DNA of 21,140 bases from Clostridiaceae bacterium. GTDB taxonomy: Bacteria; Bacillota; Clostridia; Oscillospirales; Acutalibacteraceae. The stretch lies in the NCBI GenBank assembly GCA_016297645.1, contig JAEDGF010000031.1, forward strand, positions 1 to 21,140. Reading direction: 5' to 3'. Both the position numbers and the translations under genes were made by a program. Below the pieces are notes generated by a model. That model did no database searches. It was given only the letters and a program-made list of their open reading frames with translations, and was not told where the DNA came from. Of the stretch, positions 12,314 through 20,885 are shown piece by piece (within the stretch, counting starts at the first letter, position 1; every line of letters starts with the position of its first letter).

Positions 12314-13828
12314 ATGACTGAAGTAAAACAAAGCAGACGATTTTCGATATACACGGCTTTTTGTTGCTTTATAGCCGTCTATATGTCCGTACGGGAGGTT
12401 CTTCCGCTGAACTTCCTCATTGAGAGTGCTGCGGTATCCGGAGCAATTTTTGTATGCGCATTCGTTCTCATCATAATTGATTTGTTCACCGAACAGCAGT
12501 GCCTAAAAGGGCGAATTTCCGATCTGCTGATATTCTTTATCGCCTTCTGCGCAATTTCTTCCGTTGTAAACATAAAATACGGTTTTTTCGGAAATTTGAA
12601 GGTACTCGGTGCGTTAGCGATAGAATTTCTGTTTTTCTATCCGTTTGCAAAGGGAAAAAATGAACAGGAAATAAAACACACACTGAATATTTTATCGGCA
12701 GTTCTGATAATAACATGGTGCGTTTTCACACTTCTTTCACTGTCGATGTTCTTCTTTTCGGTTGATTACCTCGTCCGCGGAGTCGGCAGCTGGGGTATTG
12801 TAAACCAAGGTTTCAGCAGCTCATACGACAGACTGTGGGGAATATTCCAGGACCCGAATTACGCCAGCACGATATGTGCGATATCGGTTTTCCTCTCCGC
12901 TCGTCTTATTGCTCAGAAAAAAGGTGTTGTCACTTCGATTCTGCTGGTACTGAACATCATTATCCAGATGTCCTACATCGCTTTGGGCGGTTCGAGAGCC
13001 TGCATAATAATACTTTCCGTAGGCACGGTGCTTGTTGTTCTGTGGAAAACGGTTTTTGCGTCAAAAATCTCCGCAAAGAAACTCTGCTGCGGAATTCTTA
13101 TATCGGCGTTTTCCGTTGCAGCCGTATTCGGTTCTTTGAAGATTTTGAAAAATGTACTGCCGGTTGTCAGAACAGGCATTGTCACTCAGCAGGCGGAAAC
13201 TGCGGTCAACAATGCGTTTGACAAATTTTACTCCGTATCGGGATTGGAATTTTTCCATTCGGACGACACCGACATTTCCAAGCCCTCCGATCCGGATTTC
13301 ACGCCCGACGGCAATCACAATATCACCCGTACCGATCTCGAAAACATGAACGATATCTCAAACGGCAGATTCAAGAGATGGAAGGAAACTATCAAAATCT
13401 TCCTGAAATCCCCTATTTTCGGAGCTTCGCCGAGAAACATCTCGGAGTTTGCAAAAGAACATTGCCCTGACACACTTATGGCAATGTACGGCATAGCATC
13501 GCACAACGGCTATTTGGATGTCCTTGTTTCGACCGGTATCATCGGATTCATTATTTTGGCTGCTGCCGTCCTTCTCGGTGTAATAAAAATTTTGGCGGTT
13601 TACTTTGCACCCGGTTCAAGCACGGAGCTTTGCTGGCTGACCGCTCAGCTTGCCATGCTTGCGCTATCGGCATTCTTCGTATCCGATGTTTTCATGAGCT
13701 TTTCAATGGGTGCGTTCTTGTTCTGGCTCTATTTCGGCATGGCACAGTCCTTCTCGCCGAAGAACGACACCGAAAGCCTTTTCGGCAGCATATTCAATAA
13801 AATATTCAGAAGGAAGGAAAAAGAATAA
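12314..13828 (+). CDS. O-antigen ligase / Wzy-like polysaccharide polymerase
   Basis: A 504-residue polytopic membrane protein with about ten to twelve hydrophobic helices. It has the O-antigen ligase/polymerase (Wzy_C) signature: an RLWGIFQDPN segment near 170-180 and, after a large extracytoplasmic loop (about 280-390), the motif ASHNGYLDVLVSTGIIGF. It would polymerise or transfer lipid-linked repeat units outside the membrane. The ATG at 12314 is chosen over an in-frame TTG at 12305 because GAGG (12301-12304) is correctly spaced for the ATG. Its TAA overlaps the next gene's ATG by one base (13828), so translation is coupled. Confidence 0.87.
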   Translation: MTEVKQSRRFSIYTAFCCFIAVYMSVREVLPLNFLIESAAVSGAIFVCAFVLIIIDLFTEQQCLKGRISDLLIFFIAFCAISSVVNIKYGFFGNLKVLGALAIEFLFFYPFAKGKNEQEIKHTLNILSAVLIITWCVFTLLSLSMFFFSVDYLVRGVGSWGIVNQGFSSSYDRLWGIFQDPNYASTICAISVFLSARLIAQKKGVVTSILLVLNIIIQMSYIALGGSRACIIILSVGTVLVVLWKTVFASKISAKKLCCGILISAFSVAAVFGSLKILKNVLPVVRTGIVTQQAETAVNNAFDKFYSVSGLEFFHSDDTDISKPSDPDFTPDGNHNITRTDLENMNDISNGRFKRWKETIKIFLKSPIFGASPRNISEFAKEHCPDTLMAMYGIASHNGYLDVLVSTGIIGFIILAAAVLLGVIKILAVYFAPGSSTELCWLTAQLAMLALSAFFVSDVFMSFSMGAFLFWLYFGMAQSFSPKNDTESLFGSIFNKIFRRKEKE

Positions 13829-14943
13829 TGGCTCGTATTTTAGTAACCGGCGTTAAGGAACCCGCCGGCGGCGTGGAAAATATCGTAATGGCATATGTTC
13901 GTCATTTTTCCCCTTCGGCAATCACTGCCGATTTTGCGGTGTTTGGCGAAAGGCTGTCCTTCGAGGACGAAATCAAGGCGCGCGGAGGAAAAGTATACTA
14001 CCTGCCCGACAGAAAAACCGCCCCCGCAAAATATAAGGCCGCACTTAACAATATCTTTTCCGAGAACCGATACGACGCCGTGTGGTGCAGCTTTTCCGGA
14101 CTGACTAATATCGATTTTCTGAAAAAAGCAAAGCAGACAGGTGTGGGACTGAGAATCGCACACGCGCACACATCGGGGTATTTTTGGGGCAACAAAATAA
14201 TGAAATATGTTGTACCCGTTCTCCACAACATAAATAGAATCCTTCTGCCTTTGTATGCAAACCGTCTGTGGACCTGCTCGGAAAAAGCCGCCGTATTTAT
14301 GTTCGGCAAAAAGCACTCCGGCAAGGCCGAGATTGTCAAAAATGCGATAGACGCGCCTGTTTTCCGTAAAAACGATGCCGACAGACAATCGGTCAGAGAG
14401 GAATTCGGCATTGCGCCGTACGCTCTCGTTGTAGGTCATGTCGGAAGAATGTGTACCGCAAAAAATCAATTCTTTTTACTGGACATATTTAAATCAATAC
14501 TGACAGAAAAACCGGATGCCAAGCTGCTTTTCATCGGCGACGGCGAGCTTCACGACCAACTTATTGAGTACACTCATACCTGCGGACTTGAAAAATCCGT
14601 TATTTATACCGGCACGAGGAATGATATTCCGCGTCTGCTTCAAGCGTTCGATGTCTTCGCACTGCCGTCCGTATCGGAGGGACTGCCCGTAGTTCTTATT
14701 GAAGCTCAGGCTGCGGATATACCGTGCGTCACAAGCACTCCCGCCGTCACAAAAGAGGTCGATGTCACCGAAACGGTCGACTTCGTGCAGCTGGACAAGC
14801 CTGCCGAGTTTTGGGCAAGGGAAATAATAAAAGCCGCCGGGCAAAAGCAGACCGGCGGAATCGAAAAACTGAAAAACTCCGGTTACGACATAAATACCGA
14901 AGCGAAAAAGCTCGAAAAAATCTTTTTGGAGAATGCCAGATGA
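13828..14943 (+). CDS. Family 4 (GT-B) glycosyltransferase
   Basis: The 371-residue GT-B enzyme has an N-terminal PAGGVENIVMAYVRHF acceptor-domain loop (12-27). HAHTSGYFWGN lies near 111-121. The C-terminal Rossmann donor domain starts with VVGHVGRMCTAKNQ, then LLFIGDGELHDQL and VIYTGTRNDIPRLLQAFDVFALPS. The EX7E-type motif is EGLPVVLIEAQ. This is the pattern of capsule/EPS enzymes that use UDP-sugars with retention of configuration. It overlaps the gene before it by one base and the gene after it by four (ATGA at 14940-14943), so the three are a tightly coupled block. Confidence 0.93.
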   Translation: MARILVTGVKEPAGGVENIVMAYVRHFSPSAITADFAVFGERLSFEDEIKARGGKVYYLPDRKTAPAKYKAALNNIFSENRYDAVWCSFSGLTNIDFLKKAKQTGVGLRIAHAHTSGYFWGNKIMKYVVPVLHNINRILLPLYANRLWTCSEKAAVFMFGKKHSGKAEIVKNAIDAPVFRKNDADRQSVREEFGIAPYALVVGHVGRMCTAKNQFFLLDIFKSILTEKPDAKLLFIGDGELHDQLIEYTHTCGLEKSVIYTGTRNDIPRLLQAFDVFALPSVSEGLPVVLIEAQAADIPCVTSTPAVTKEVDVTETVDFVQLDKPAEFWAREIIKAAGQKQTGGIEKLKNSGYDINTEAKKLEKIFLENAR

Positions 14944-15995
14944 AAATCGGAATTTTAACATTTCCCAAGGCAATAAACTACGGAACGGCGCTCCAAGCCG
15001 CCGCGCTGTACAAAATACTCTCGAAACGCAGCGGCGATGTTTTTTTCGTTGACCATAAATGCGACGCCATCGAAAGAAGCAACAGTATTTTTGACCTTCG
15101 TTCGGCGGCAAACCCGAAATATACTCTCGCCCACCTCTTAAATCTCGATATTGCACTGAAAAGAAGGAAAAATTTTTCTGATTTTCAGCAAAAAAATATG
15201 CGTTTTTCAGACGCTCCGTTTACGGATTACGACATTGTTGTCGCCGGAAGCGACCAAATTTGGAACTACAATCTGACAGGCGACGATTATAAAACCTTTT
15301 TCCTTGATTTTACGAACGGAAAAACGAAAAAAGCCGCATACGCCGGCAGCTTCGGTCTGTCAAAGCTCGATGACAACCGCAAGGAAAGCATTGCCGCGCT
15401 CCTCTCGGATTTCGATTTTCTGTCGGTCAGAGAAGAACAAGCCGCAAAAATCATTGATTCGCTGATAAGCAAAAAGCCGCCCGTCGTTGTCGATCCTACC
15501 TTACTGCTTACAAAAAACGATTGGGAGCAGCTCGCCGACAAAAAACAAGGCAACGGCTTCATTTTTGTCTACACGGTTTTTAATGACGATGCCCTTTGGA
15601 ATTTTGCGCATTCCATGTCCGAGAAAACCGGACTTCCGATAAAGACGATAAGCTATTCCCGTTTACATCGGAATGATGCTCAGATCAGCTTTACGGCAGG
15701 TCCCGCCCAATGGCTTGACTGTATGCTTAATGCTTCCGTTGTCATAACAAATTCTTTTCACGGCACGGCATTTTCCGTCAATTTTCATAAGGATTTCTAT
15801 TTTAATGTCCCCGATAACGCAAAATCGGTCGGTTCGAGGCTGTATGATCTCACATCAAGATACGGCATTTCGGATCGCTGTCTGTCGGCAGGCGCACCGC
15901 AAAAAGATATCGACTGGTCTGCCGTCGACGAAAAATTAGACAGGGACAGACAAATGTCGCTTGATTTTATCGACAGCTTTATTACTGCCGAATAA
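14940..15995 (+). CDS. Polysaccharide pyruvyl transferase family protein
   Basis: The 351-residue protein belongs to the WcaK/AmsJ/CsaB-like family, which transfers pyruvate from phosphoenolpyruvate to sugar hydroxyls as a ketal. It begins MKIGILTFPKAINYGTALQA, the usual N-terminus with the Asn-Tyr-Gly-x-x-Leu-Gln turn. It has VVAGSDQIWN (101-109), YAGSFG near 134-139, VVVDPTLLL (192-200) and the C-terminal ITNSFHGTAFS (269-279) that binds substrate in this family. The open frame extends back to 14724, but ATG 14940 has GGAG upstream and the homologous N-terminus. A pyruvylated product would be acidic. The gap to the flippase is 42 bases. Confidence 0.92.
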   Translation: MKIGILTFPKAINYGTALQAAALYKILSKRSGDVFFVDHKCDAIERSNSIFDLRSAANPKYTLAHLLNLDIALKRRKNFSDFQQKNMRFSDAPFTDYDIVVAGSDQIWNYNLTGDDYKTFFLDFTNGKTKKAAYAGSFGLSKLDDNRKESIAALLSDFDFLSVREEQAAKIIDSLISKKPPVVVDPTLLLTKNDWEQLADKKQGNGFIFVYTVFNDDALWNFAHSMSEKTGLPIKTISYSRLHRNDAQISFTAGPAQWLDCMLNASVVITNSFHGTAFSVNFHKDFYFNVPDNAKSVGSRLYDLTSRYGISDRCLSAGAPQKDIDWSAVDEKLDRDRQMSLDFIDSFITAE

Positions 15996-16037
15996 CGACG
16001 GTTTCCATCACTCTCTATCGTAAAGGAAGGTTTCTCT

Positions 16038-17465
16038 GTGTCATCGCGCAACGAAAATCTGGCAAAAAACACATTGCTTTTTGCCATCGGTAATTTAGGC
16101 TCAAAGCTTCTTCAAGTTATATTGGTTCCGTACTACACGAGGTGCATGACGGACGCTCAGTTCGGAACTGCCGACCTTCTGACATCAATAGTAACACTCT
16201 TGATGCCCATTTTTTCACTTACCATCTACGAGGCCGTTTTCAGATACGCGATGGAAAAGGACTATGACAAGCAGGCTGTCTTTTCCTCCGGTATTGTAGT
16301 TTCCGTGATCGGTGCGGCTGTGCTGTGTCTGGGTGCCGGAGTAGTTTCGCTGATTCATCCGGTTGAATATATTTGGCTTGTCGTAGCTTACTCGGTGGCA
16401 GGCTTCATGCGCTCCCTGTTTTCACAGTTTACACGCGCGGTGGATAAGACCTTTCTGTTCACGATCGACAATGTTCTGCTCACCTTCTTTGTCTTTGTTT
16501 TCAACATTACATTTTTGTCCGGCTTAAAATTGGGCGTAACGGGATATATGCTCGGCTACACGCTGGCAAATGTTGTTTCCTGTGTTTTCCTGTTTATCTT
16601 CCTCGGGAAACAATACCGCAGATTCTCCACCAAAAACATTACAAGCAAGCTGATGAAGGAAATGCTGATGTTTGCTATTCCGCTGATCCCGAATTCTATC
16701 TGCTGGTGGATATCGAGCTTCATAGACAGACTTGTTATAACCTCCGTTGAAGGAGAGGCTGCAAACGGCATCTATGCAGCAGCACATAAAATTCCGAGTC
16801 TGCTGACCATGGTGGTCACGATTTTCTTCCAGGCATGGCAGATATCCGCGAACCAGGAATTTGCAAAGAAAGACATAACGGACTTCTATACGGAAATACA
16901 TTCGTTTCTGTTTTCAACAGTCACACTGATATCGTCGGTTCTTATACTTCTGTGTAAACCGATAACCTCCGTTTTCTTGGGAAAAGACTTCTATTCCGCG
17001 TGGGAGCTTATTCCGCTTATGCTTTTCGGTATGACCTGTTTTTCCTTCGCAATGTTCCTCGGCTCCATTTACTCAGCAAACAAGAAAACCACAATGGCGC
17101 TTGTGACAAATTTGGTTGCGGTCGTCATAAGTCTCAGTGTAAACATACTGCTGGTCGCTTACTTTAAGACGGGCGTCATAGGTTCGGCAATAGCGCTTTG
17201 TTGCAGCTATCTCGCCTTCTGGATTACAAGAGTTTTCGATACCGCACGAATAGTGAAGATACATTACCCCACGGTCAAGGTCATCTTCGTCATGGTAACG
17301 CTGCTTGCGGATGCGCTGATATATACTTTTGTCGACAACGCCGTTATCGTTTATCCGTTCGCAGTATGCACGACGATAATAATTGCTGTTCTCTTTTGGA
17401 AAGATTACATATCGCTTGTGAAATTCGGTCTTTCTTTGATAAAAAAATTTGTTAAAAGGAGCTGA
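16038..17465 (+). CDS. Wzx-like oligosaccharide flippase (MOP superfamily)
   Basis: A 475-residue polytopic membrane protein with about 14 hydrophobic helices. It opens ENLAKNTLLFAIGNLGSKLL, the standard N-terminus of Wzx/RfbX flippases, and has YYTRCMTDAQFGTADLL right after helix 1, as in the family. It would move the undecaprenyl-linked repeat unit across the membrane for the Wzy-like protein at 12314. The start is GTG 16038, supported by AAGGAAGG seven bases upstream. The FrhB-like gene begins 5 bases after its stop. Confidence 0.93.
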   Translation: MSSRNENLAKNTLLFAIGNLGSKLLQVILVPYYTRCMTDAQFGTADLLTSIVTLLMPIFSLTIYEAVFRYAMEKDYDKQAVFSSGIVVSVIGAAVLCLGAGVVSLIHPVEYIWLVVAYSVAGFMRSLFSQFTRAVDKTFLFTIDNVLLTFFVFVFNITFLSGLKLGVTGYMLGYTLANVVSCVFLFIFLGKQYRRFSTKNITSKLMKEMLMFAIPLIPNSICWWISSFIDRLVITSVEGEAANGIYAAAHKIPSLLTMVVTIFFQAWQISANQEFAKKDITDFYTEIHSFLFSTVTLISSVLILLCKPITSVFLGKDFYSAWELIPLMLFGMTCFSFAMFLGSIYSANKKTTMALVTNLVAVVISLSVNILLVAYFKTGVIGSAIALCCSYLAFWITRVFDTARIVKIHYPTVKVIFVMVTLLADALIYTFVDNAVIVYPFAVCTTIIIAVLFWKDYISLVKFGLSLIKKFVKRS

Positions 17466-17470
17466 ATGCG

Positions 17471-18607
17471 GTGGATACTGTCTATTCTCAAAAAAATAAC
17501 TGCTGCGGCTGCTCGCTGTGCGAGTATGTTTGTCCGAAAAATGCAATAAAAATGGTGACGGACAACGGCTTCGTTTACCCCGAGATAGACAACGAGTTAT
17601 GTGTTGACTGCAAGAAGTGTCAAAAGCTGTGTCCCATTATAAAAAACTGCGGGCAAAACGCGCAGCAAAAATGCTACGCGGCACGGCACAAAGACAAATC
17701 CGTTATCAACGCCAGCTCCTCGGGAGGAGTATTTACAGCGCTGTCCGACTACATATTAAATAAAAACGGCGTAATCTTCGGTGCTGCGTTCACCGATGAA
17801 ATGAAGCTTGTTCACACGACAGCGGAAACCCCCGAGGAACGCGACAAAATGCGCGGCTCAAAATATATACAAAGCAACTGTACCGGCATATACGCAAAAA
17901 TCGATTCGGAGCTTGCGAAAAACCGTCCGGTGCTGTTCTGCGGAACGCCGTGCCAGGTAGGAGCCGTTCGAAACGCTTTTCCGGACAGAAAAAACCTGTA
18001 TCTTGCCGATATAATATGTCACGGCGTACCGACTCCTCTCGTTTGGGAGAAATTCGTCGATTTTATTGAATCAAAATACGGACAAAAGCTCTCCGACTAT
18101 AAGTTCCGCAACAAAGAAAACGGATGGCGAACCTATTCGGCGTTGGCACAATTCAAAAACGGAAAAACAATGCGGGAAAACAACTTCACCGGAAGCTATA
18201 TTGAGCTTTTCAGGTACGATGTCTGTATCAGAAGCTCCTGCACGGTATGCCCCTATGCAAGCACAAGCCGACCCGGAGATATTACGATCGGTGATTTTTG
18301 GGGGATCGAAAACATTTTCCCTGATATTGACGATAACAAAGGAGTATCGGCTGTTATATGCAATAATGAAAAGGGCGCGAAGCTCCTTGACTCCGTTAAA
18401 GACTCGCTGGAACTGTATCAGTGTGATATCGGCGACATATCCGCAAAACAGCCGAATATGTCAAAACCCTCCAAGCCCTCCGTCAAAGCCGAAGCTTTCA
18501 TGCATGACCTCAACAATATGCCGTTTGACAGTGTACTCCGCAAATATACAAGAGTCGGTATCAGACAACGGACCATTGATATTGCAAAAAAAATATTAAG
18601 GAAATAA
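17471..18607 (+). CDS. FrhB-like Fe-S protein (coenzyme F420 hydrogenase/dehydrogenase beta-subunit family)
   Basis: The 378-residue protein starts with a two-cluster ferredoxin: cysteines 11, 12, 14, 17, 21 and 44, 47, 50, 54, in CCGCSLCEYVCP and CVDCKKCQKLCP. FrhB N- and C-terminal domains follow. ASSSGGVFTALSDYIL and MRGSKYIQS come first, then VLFCGTPCQVGAVRNAF, ICHGVPTPLVWEKF and a late CPYASTSRPGDITIGDFWG, where the cysteines may bind another cluster. Methanogen FrhB is a flavin/F420 oxidoreductase, but relatives in bacterial capsule loci often sit next to pyruvyl transferases and have no established reaction. GTG 17471 has AAAGGAG upstream. It is the last gene of the operon. Confidence 0.9.
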   Translation: MDTVYSQKNNCCGCSLCEYVCPKNAIKMVTDNGFVYPEIDNELCVDCKKCQKLCPIIKNCGQNAQQKCYAARHKDKSVINASSSGGVFTALSDYILNKNGVIFGAAFTDEMKLVHTTAETPEERDKMRGSKYIQSNCTGIYAKIDSELAKNRPVLFCGTPCQVGAVRNAFPDRKNLYLADIICHGVPTPLVWEKFVDFIESKYGQKLSDYKFRNKENGWRTYSALAQFKNGKTMRENNFTGSYIELFRYDVCIRSSCTVCPYASTSRPGDITIGDFWGIENIFPDIDDNKGVSAVICNNEKGAKLLDSVKDSLELYQCDIGDISAKQPNMSKPSKPSVKAEAFMHDLNNMPFDSVLRKYTRVGIRQRTIDIAKKILRK

Positions 18608-18746
18608 ATCCTTTACCGGTTACAGATTGCCGCAGGCAGCAAAAAGCGAAGAACCGACAGCTCCGCGACACTGAAATCCAACAAATCTGCCGGTGAAGCC
18701 GGTGCTGCGGTACGCCGACTTTTTGCTGAAAGACAAAAGATCTTTT

Positions 18747-18777
18747 ATTACAAAAGGTTCTCATTACAAAAGGTTCT
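18747..18777. repeat. Tandem direct repeat ATTACAAAAGGTTCT, 16-bp period
   Basis: Copies lie at 18747-18761 and 18763-18777, directly after the palindrome AAAAGATCTTTT (18735-18746). The stretch 18608-19003 has no credible gene; besides this it holds only the operon terminator. Confidence 0.8.
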
Positions 18778-18823
18778 TACCATTGCGTCATTGCCGCAAA
18801 CCGTGCATAATACAAAAAAATAT

Positions 18824-18890
18824 AAATGCAAGACATTTTTTGAAATTGAGGCTATCGCTTCAAAGAAGAATGTCTTGCATTTGTTTTTTT
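18824..18890. terminator. Terminator of the polysaccharide operon (bidirectional)
   Basis: A perfect 14-bp stem, AAATGCAAGACATT (18824-18837) with AATGTCTTGCATTT (18869-18882), has an inner TTTGAA/TTCAAA pairing. T7 follows at 18884-18890 and an A7 run precedes the stem, so it can work on both strands. Confidence 0.92.
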
Positions 18891-19003
18891 ATCTGTCGGT
18901 CTATCGAAATAAGAACGATACAAATTGAGAATCTCATCACTAAAAAGGGATAATAAGTTTTTCATATTTTTGCGGTAGTTTTGTTCATTTTTGTCTTAGA
19001 ATA

Positions 19004-19033
19004 TTGACAACGGCACTTCGCTTCGTCTATAAT
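19004..19033 (+). promoter_or_regulatory. Sigma-A promoter of the lipase gene
   Basis: TTGACA (19004-19009), 18-bp spacer, TATAAT (19028-19033). The start is predicted near 19040, leaving a leader of about 30 bases. Both hexamers are perfect consensus. Confidence 0.88.
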
Positions 19034-19069
19034 TTATGTACAAAGTATGAACGAAAGCGAGGACCTCTC

Positions 19070-20233
19070 ATGGCAAAGATCTGCTCACTGTTTATGTCCA
19101 TTCTTATGTTTTTCTTTCCGTTTTTCAATTTTCCGGAGCACACTCCCAACAGCGACGCGGCGAAAACAAGCTATACCAACATCTTCGTACACGGTCTTTC
19201 GGGCTGGGGCAGCTACGACCTTGCCGATAAAGCCATGCCGTATTGGGGTATGGCAGGCGGCAATCTGATAACATACCTGAACGCGCGCGGCTACGACTGC
19301 CGCTCGGCTTCCGTCACCGCCACCGCGAGCGCGTGGGACAGAGCCTGCGAGCTTTACGCGCAGCTCACCGGCACCCGCGTTGATTACGGCGAAGAGCATT
19401 CCTCACGCTGCGGTCACAAGCGCTACGGCGAAAACTTCGCGCATCGCGCCCTCTATTCCGATTGGAGCGCGGAGAACAAAATCAACCTGTTCGGTCATTC
19501 ATTCGGCGGTGCAACGATTCGTATGCTCGTTTCTCTTATGTCAAAAGGAAGTAAGGCGGAACAAGACGCTACTCCGGCAGAGGAGCTTTCTCCCCTTTTC
19601 ACCGGCGGCAAAGAGGATTGGATATATTCCGTCACAACTCTCTCCGCACCGCACAACGGCACGACCGCATACATCATCAAGGACATGATATTCCACGACA
19701 AAGAAGCAACCGCCGATGAGCTTGCAACGGCAACACTGCTGACGATCGCGAGCCTTCCCATTCCCGACGGCAGAGATCCGTCCGACAGTGCCGAACACAA
19801 TATGTACCTCGACGATGCCGCCGAACTCAACAAGGAGATCATCACGGCGGAAAGCGTCTACTATTTCTCCTTTGCCTGCGACAATTCCGAAGAACAGCCG
19901 GACGGCACCTTCCTCCCCAAAAAGGACACAACGGAAGCGCTGTTCATCCCCTGCTCGGCGCGCATAGGCAGATATTCCGGCGTAACCGAAGGCGGAATCG
20001 TTGTGGACGAAACATGGCGCCGCAACGACGGACTCGTCAACACAATTTCCGCACTGTACCCCTCCGGCGCTCCACACAAGGACTTCGACGAAAACAGCGT
20101 TCAGACCGGCATATGGAATGTCATGCCGATCTACTACGGCGACCATATGTCGCTCCAAGGCGGAATGACCGTAAAGAACAATGTGCGCCTGTTCTACGCC
20201 GAACACATCGACCTGATAAACTCGCTCGGATAA
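19070..20233 (+). CDS. Exported lipase related to family I.5 (thermoalkalophilic/staphylococcal-type) lipases
   Basis: A 387-residue alpha/beta hydrolase. The N-terminus (MAKICSLFMSILMFFFPFF) looks like a signal peptide, although with a single lysine. Catalytic residues fit the Geobacillus/staphylococcal lipase pattern: oxyanion loop FVHGLSGWG, nucleophile Ser144 in GHSFGG, Asp320 in RRNDGLVNT and His359 in GDHMSLQG. VDYGEEHSSRCGHKRYG places His110 and His116 six apart, like two zinc ligands in that family, and LSAPHNGT matches its conserved (T/S)xPHxGT. The length agrees with mature I.5 lipases, so there is no long staphylococcal propeptide. The ATG at 19070 has GAGG seven bases upstream. 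An in-frame TTG at 19004 is the promoter's own -35 and is excluded. It should hydrolyse triacylglycerols or esters outside the cell. Confidence 0.9.
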   Translation: MAKICSLFMSILMFFFPFFNFPEHTPNSDAAKTSYTNIFVHGLSGWGSYDLADKAMPYWGMAGGNLITYLNARGYDCRSASVTATASAWDRACELYAQLTGTRVDYGEEHSSRCGHKRYGENFAHRALYSDWSAENKINLFGHSFGGATIRMLVSLMSKGSKAEQDATPAEELSPLFTGGKEDWIYSVTTLSAPHNGTTAYIIKDMIFHDKEATADELATATLLTIASLPIPDGRDPSDSAEHNMYLDDAAELNKEIITAESVYYFSFACDNSEEQPDGTFLPKKDTTEALFIPCSARIGRYSGVTEGGIVVDETWRRNDGLVNTISALYPSGAPHKDFDENSVQTGIWNVMPIYYGDHMSLQGGMTVKNNVRLFYAEHIDLINSLG

Positions 20234-20460
20234 GCTTCAACGGACACGCACGCACCCGCTAAGTGCCGGCTTCGACAGTTTACCGGTTTGTTTCTTGCAA
20301 TAACCCAACTCGACCGAACCGACAACGATCGTCTTTCGCAATCTTTACCCACCGAATTCCGAAAAGCTTTTGCGGACAATTTCTTGCATTACGCCCTTTT
20401 TGTCAGCGTTTCGTTTGAGCCGGTACAATTCCCGTCCTCCGAGAAAAACAACACTCTCAG

Positions 20461-20490
20461 CCGCCGTTAGAAAAACGGCGGTTCTTTTTT
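20461..20490 (+). terminator. Terminator downstream of the lipase
   Basis: CCGCCGTT (20461-20468) pairs with AACGGCGG (20474-20481) around a 5-base loop, followed by TTCTTTTTT. It lies about 230 bases after the lipase stop; the stretch in between (20234-20460) shows no gene that I can support. Confidence 0.88.
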
Positions 20491-20653
20491 CAAAACTCCG
20501 GCACTGCGAAAAGACAACCATCCGGCGTTTTTCAACGCGATTTTCTGCCGGATAGCCGCGCAAATATAATTCAATATTTGCTTCAAAACTCTCCCCTCGT
20601 TCTCACTCCCATTTTATAACTTCCGCTTACCCCCGCAACCGTTCTTATCCGGC

Positions 20654-20682
20654 TTGACATACCTGCGGATTTGTGTTATATT
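20654..20682 (+). promoter_or_regulatory. Sigma-A promoter in front of the truncated tRNA-Pro(CGG)
   Basis: TTGACA (20654-20659), 17-bp spacer, TATATT (20677-20682). The start is predicted near 20689, about 60 bases before the tRNA 5' half. Confidence 0.8.
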
Positions 20683-20748
20683 ATTCCTCGCGTCAATACG
20701 AAACCGCAAAAATTGTCTTCCGCAAACGCCGACGAAATCCAAATCCAC

Positions 20749-20788
20749 CGGGGTGCAGCGCAGTTGGTAGCGCGCCTGCTTCGGGAGC
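20749..20788 (+). pseudogene. 5' half of tRNA-Pro(CGG), broken in the anticodon stem
   Basis: Acceptor 5' strand CGGGGTG (20749-20755), D-stem GCGC with loop AGTTGGTA and GCGC (20758-20773), anticodon 5' stem CCTGC (20775-20779) and loop TTCGGGA with anticodon CGG (20780-20786) are all intact. The 3' stem should read GCAGG but reads GCGTA. No variable loop, T-arm or CACCCCG acceptor strand occurs anywhere before the next tRNA. It is a 5' tRNA remnant with a live-looking promoter, left by recombination, deletion or element insertion; an assembly join is possible too. Confidence 0.8.
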
Positions 20789-20876
20789 GTAGACGGACAC
20801 ATTTATAACCTTTCCGCAAAACCTCAGCAAGGCCTTACACACGGCGGTTTCGGCTCTTTATTTTTTCGCTGAAATG

Positions 20877-20885
20877 TGTTATAAT
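20877..20885 (+). promoter_or_regulatory. Extended -10 promoter for tRNA-Pro(UGG)
   Basis: TGTTATAAT is an extended -10 (TGnTATAAT). No good -35 is present at the right distance (TTTATT at 20857-20862 is the best). RNA start near 20892. Confidence 0.6.

Noticed and set aside
14724..14939. N-terminal extension of the pyruvyl transferase
   Set aside because: It lies inside the GT4 gene; the family N-terminus and a GGAG site place the start at 14940.
19004..19069. N-terminal extension of the lipase from a TTG at 19004
   Set aside because: That TTG is the promoter -35 hexamer, so the region is upstream of the transcript.
20345..20563. Minus-strand frame of 72 residues ending in a plausible-looking IVRKSFSEFGG
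   Set aside because: It runs through the lipase terminator stem, has no ribosome site and matches no family I know. A remnant gene is possible but not supportable.
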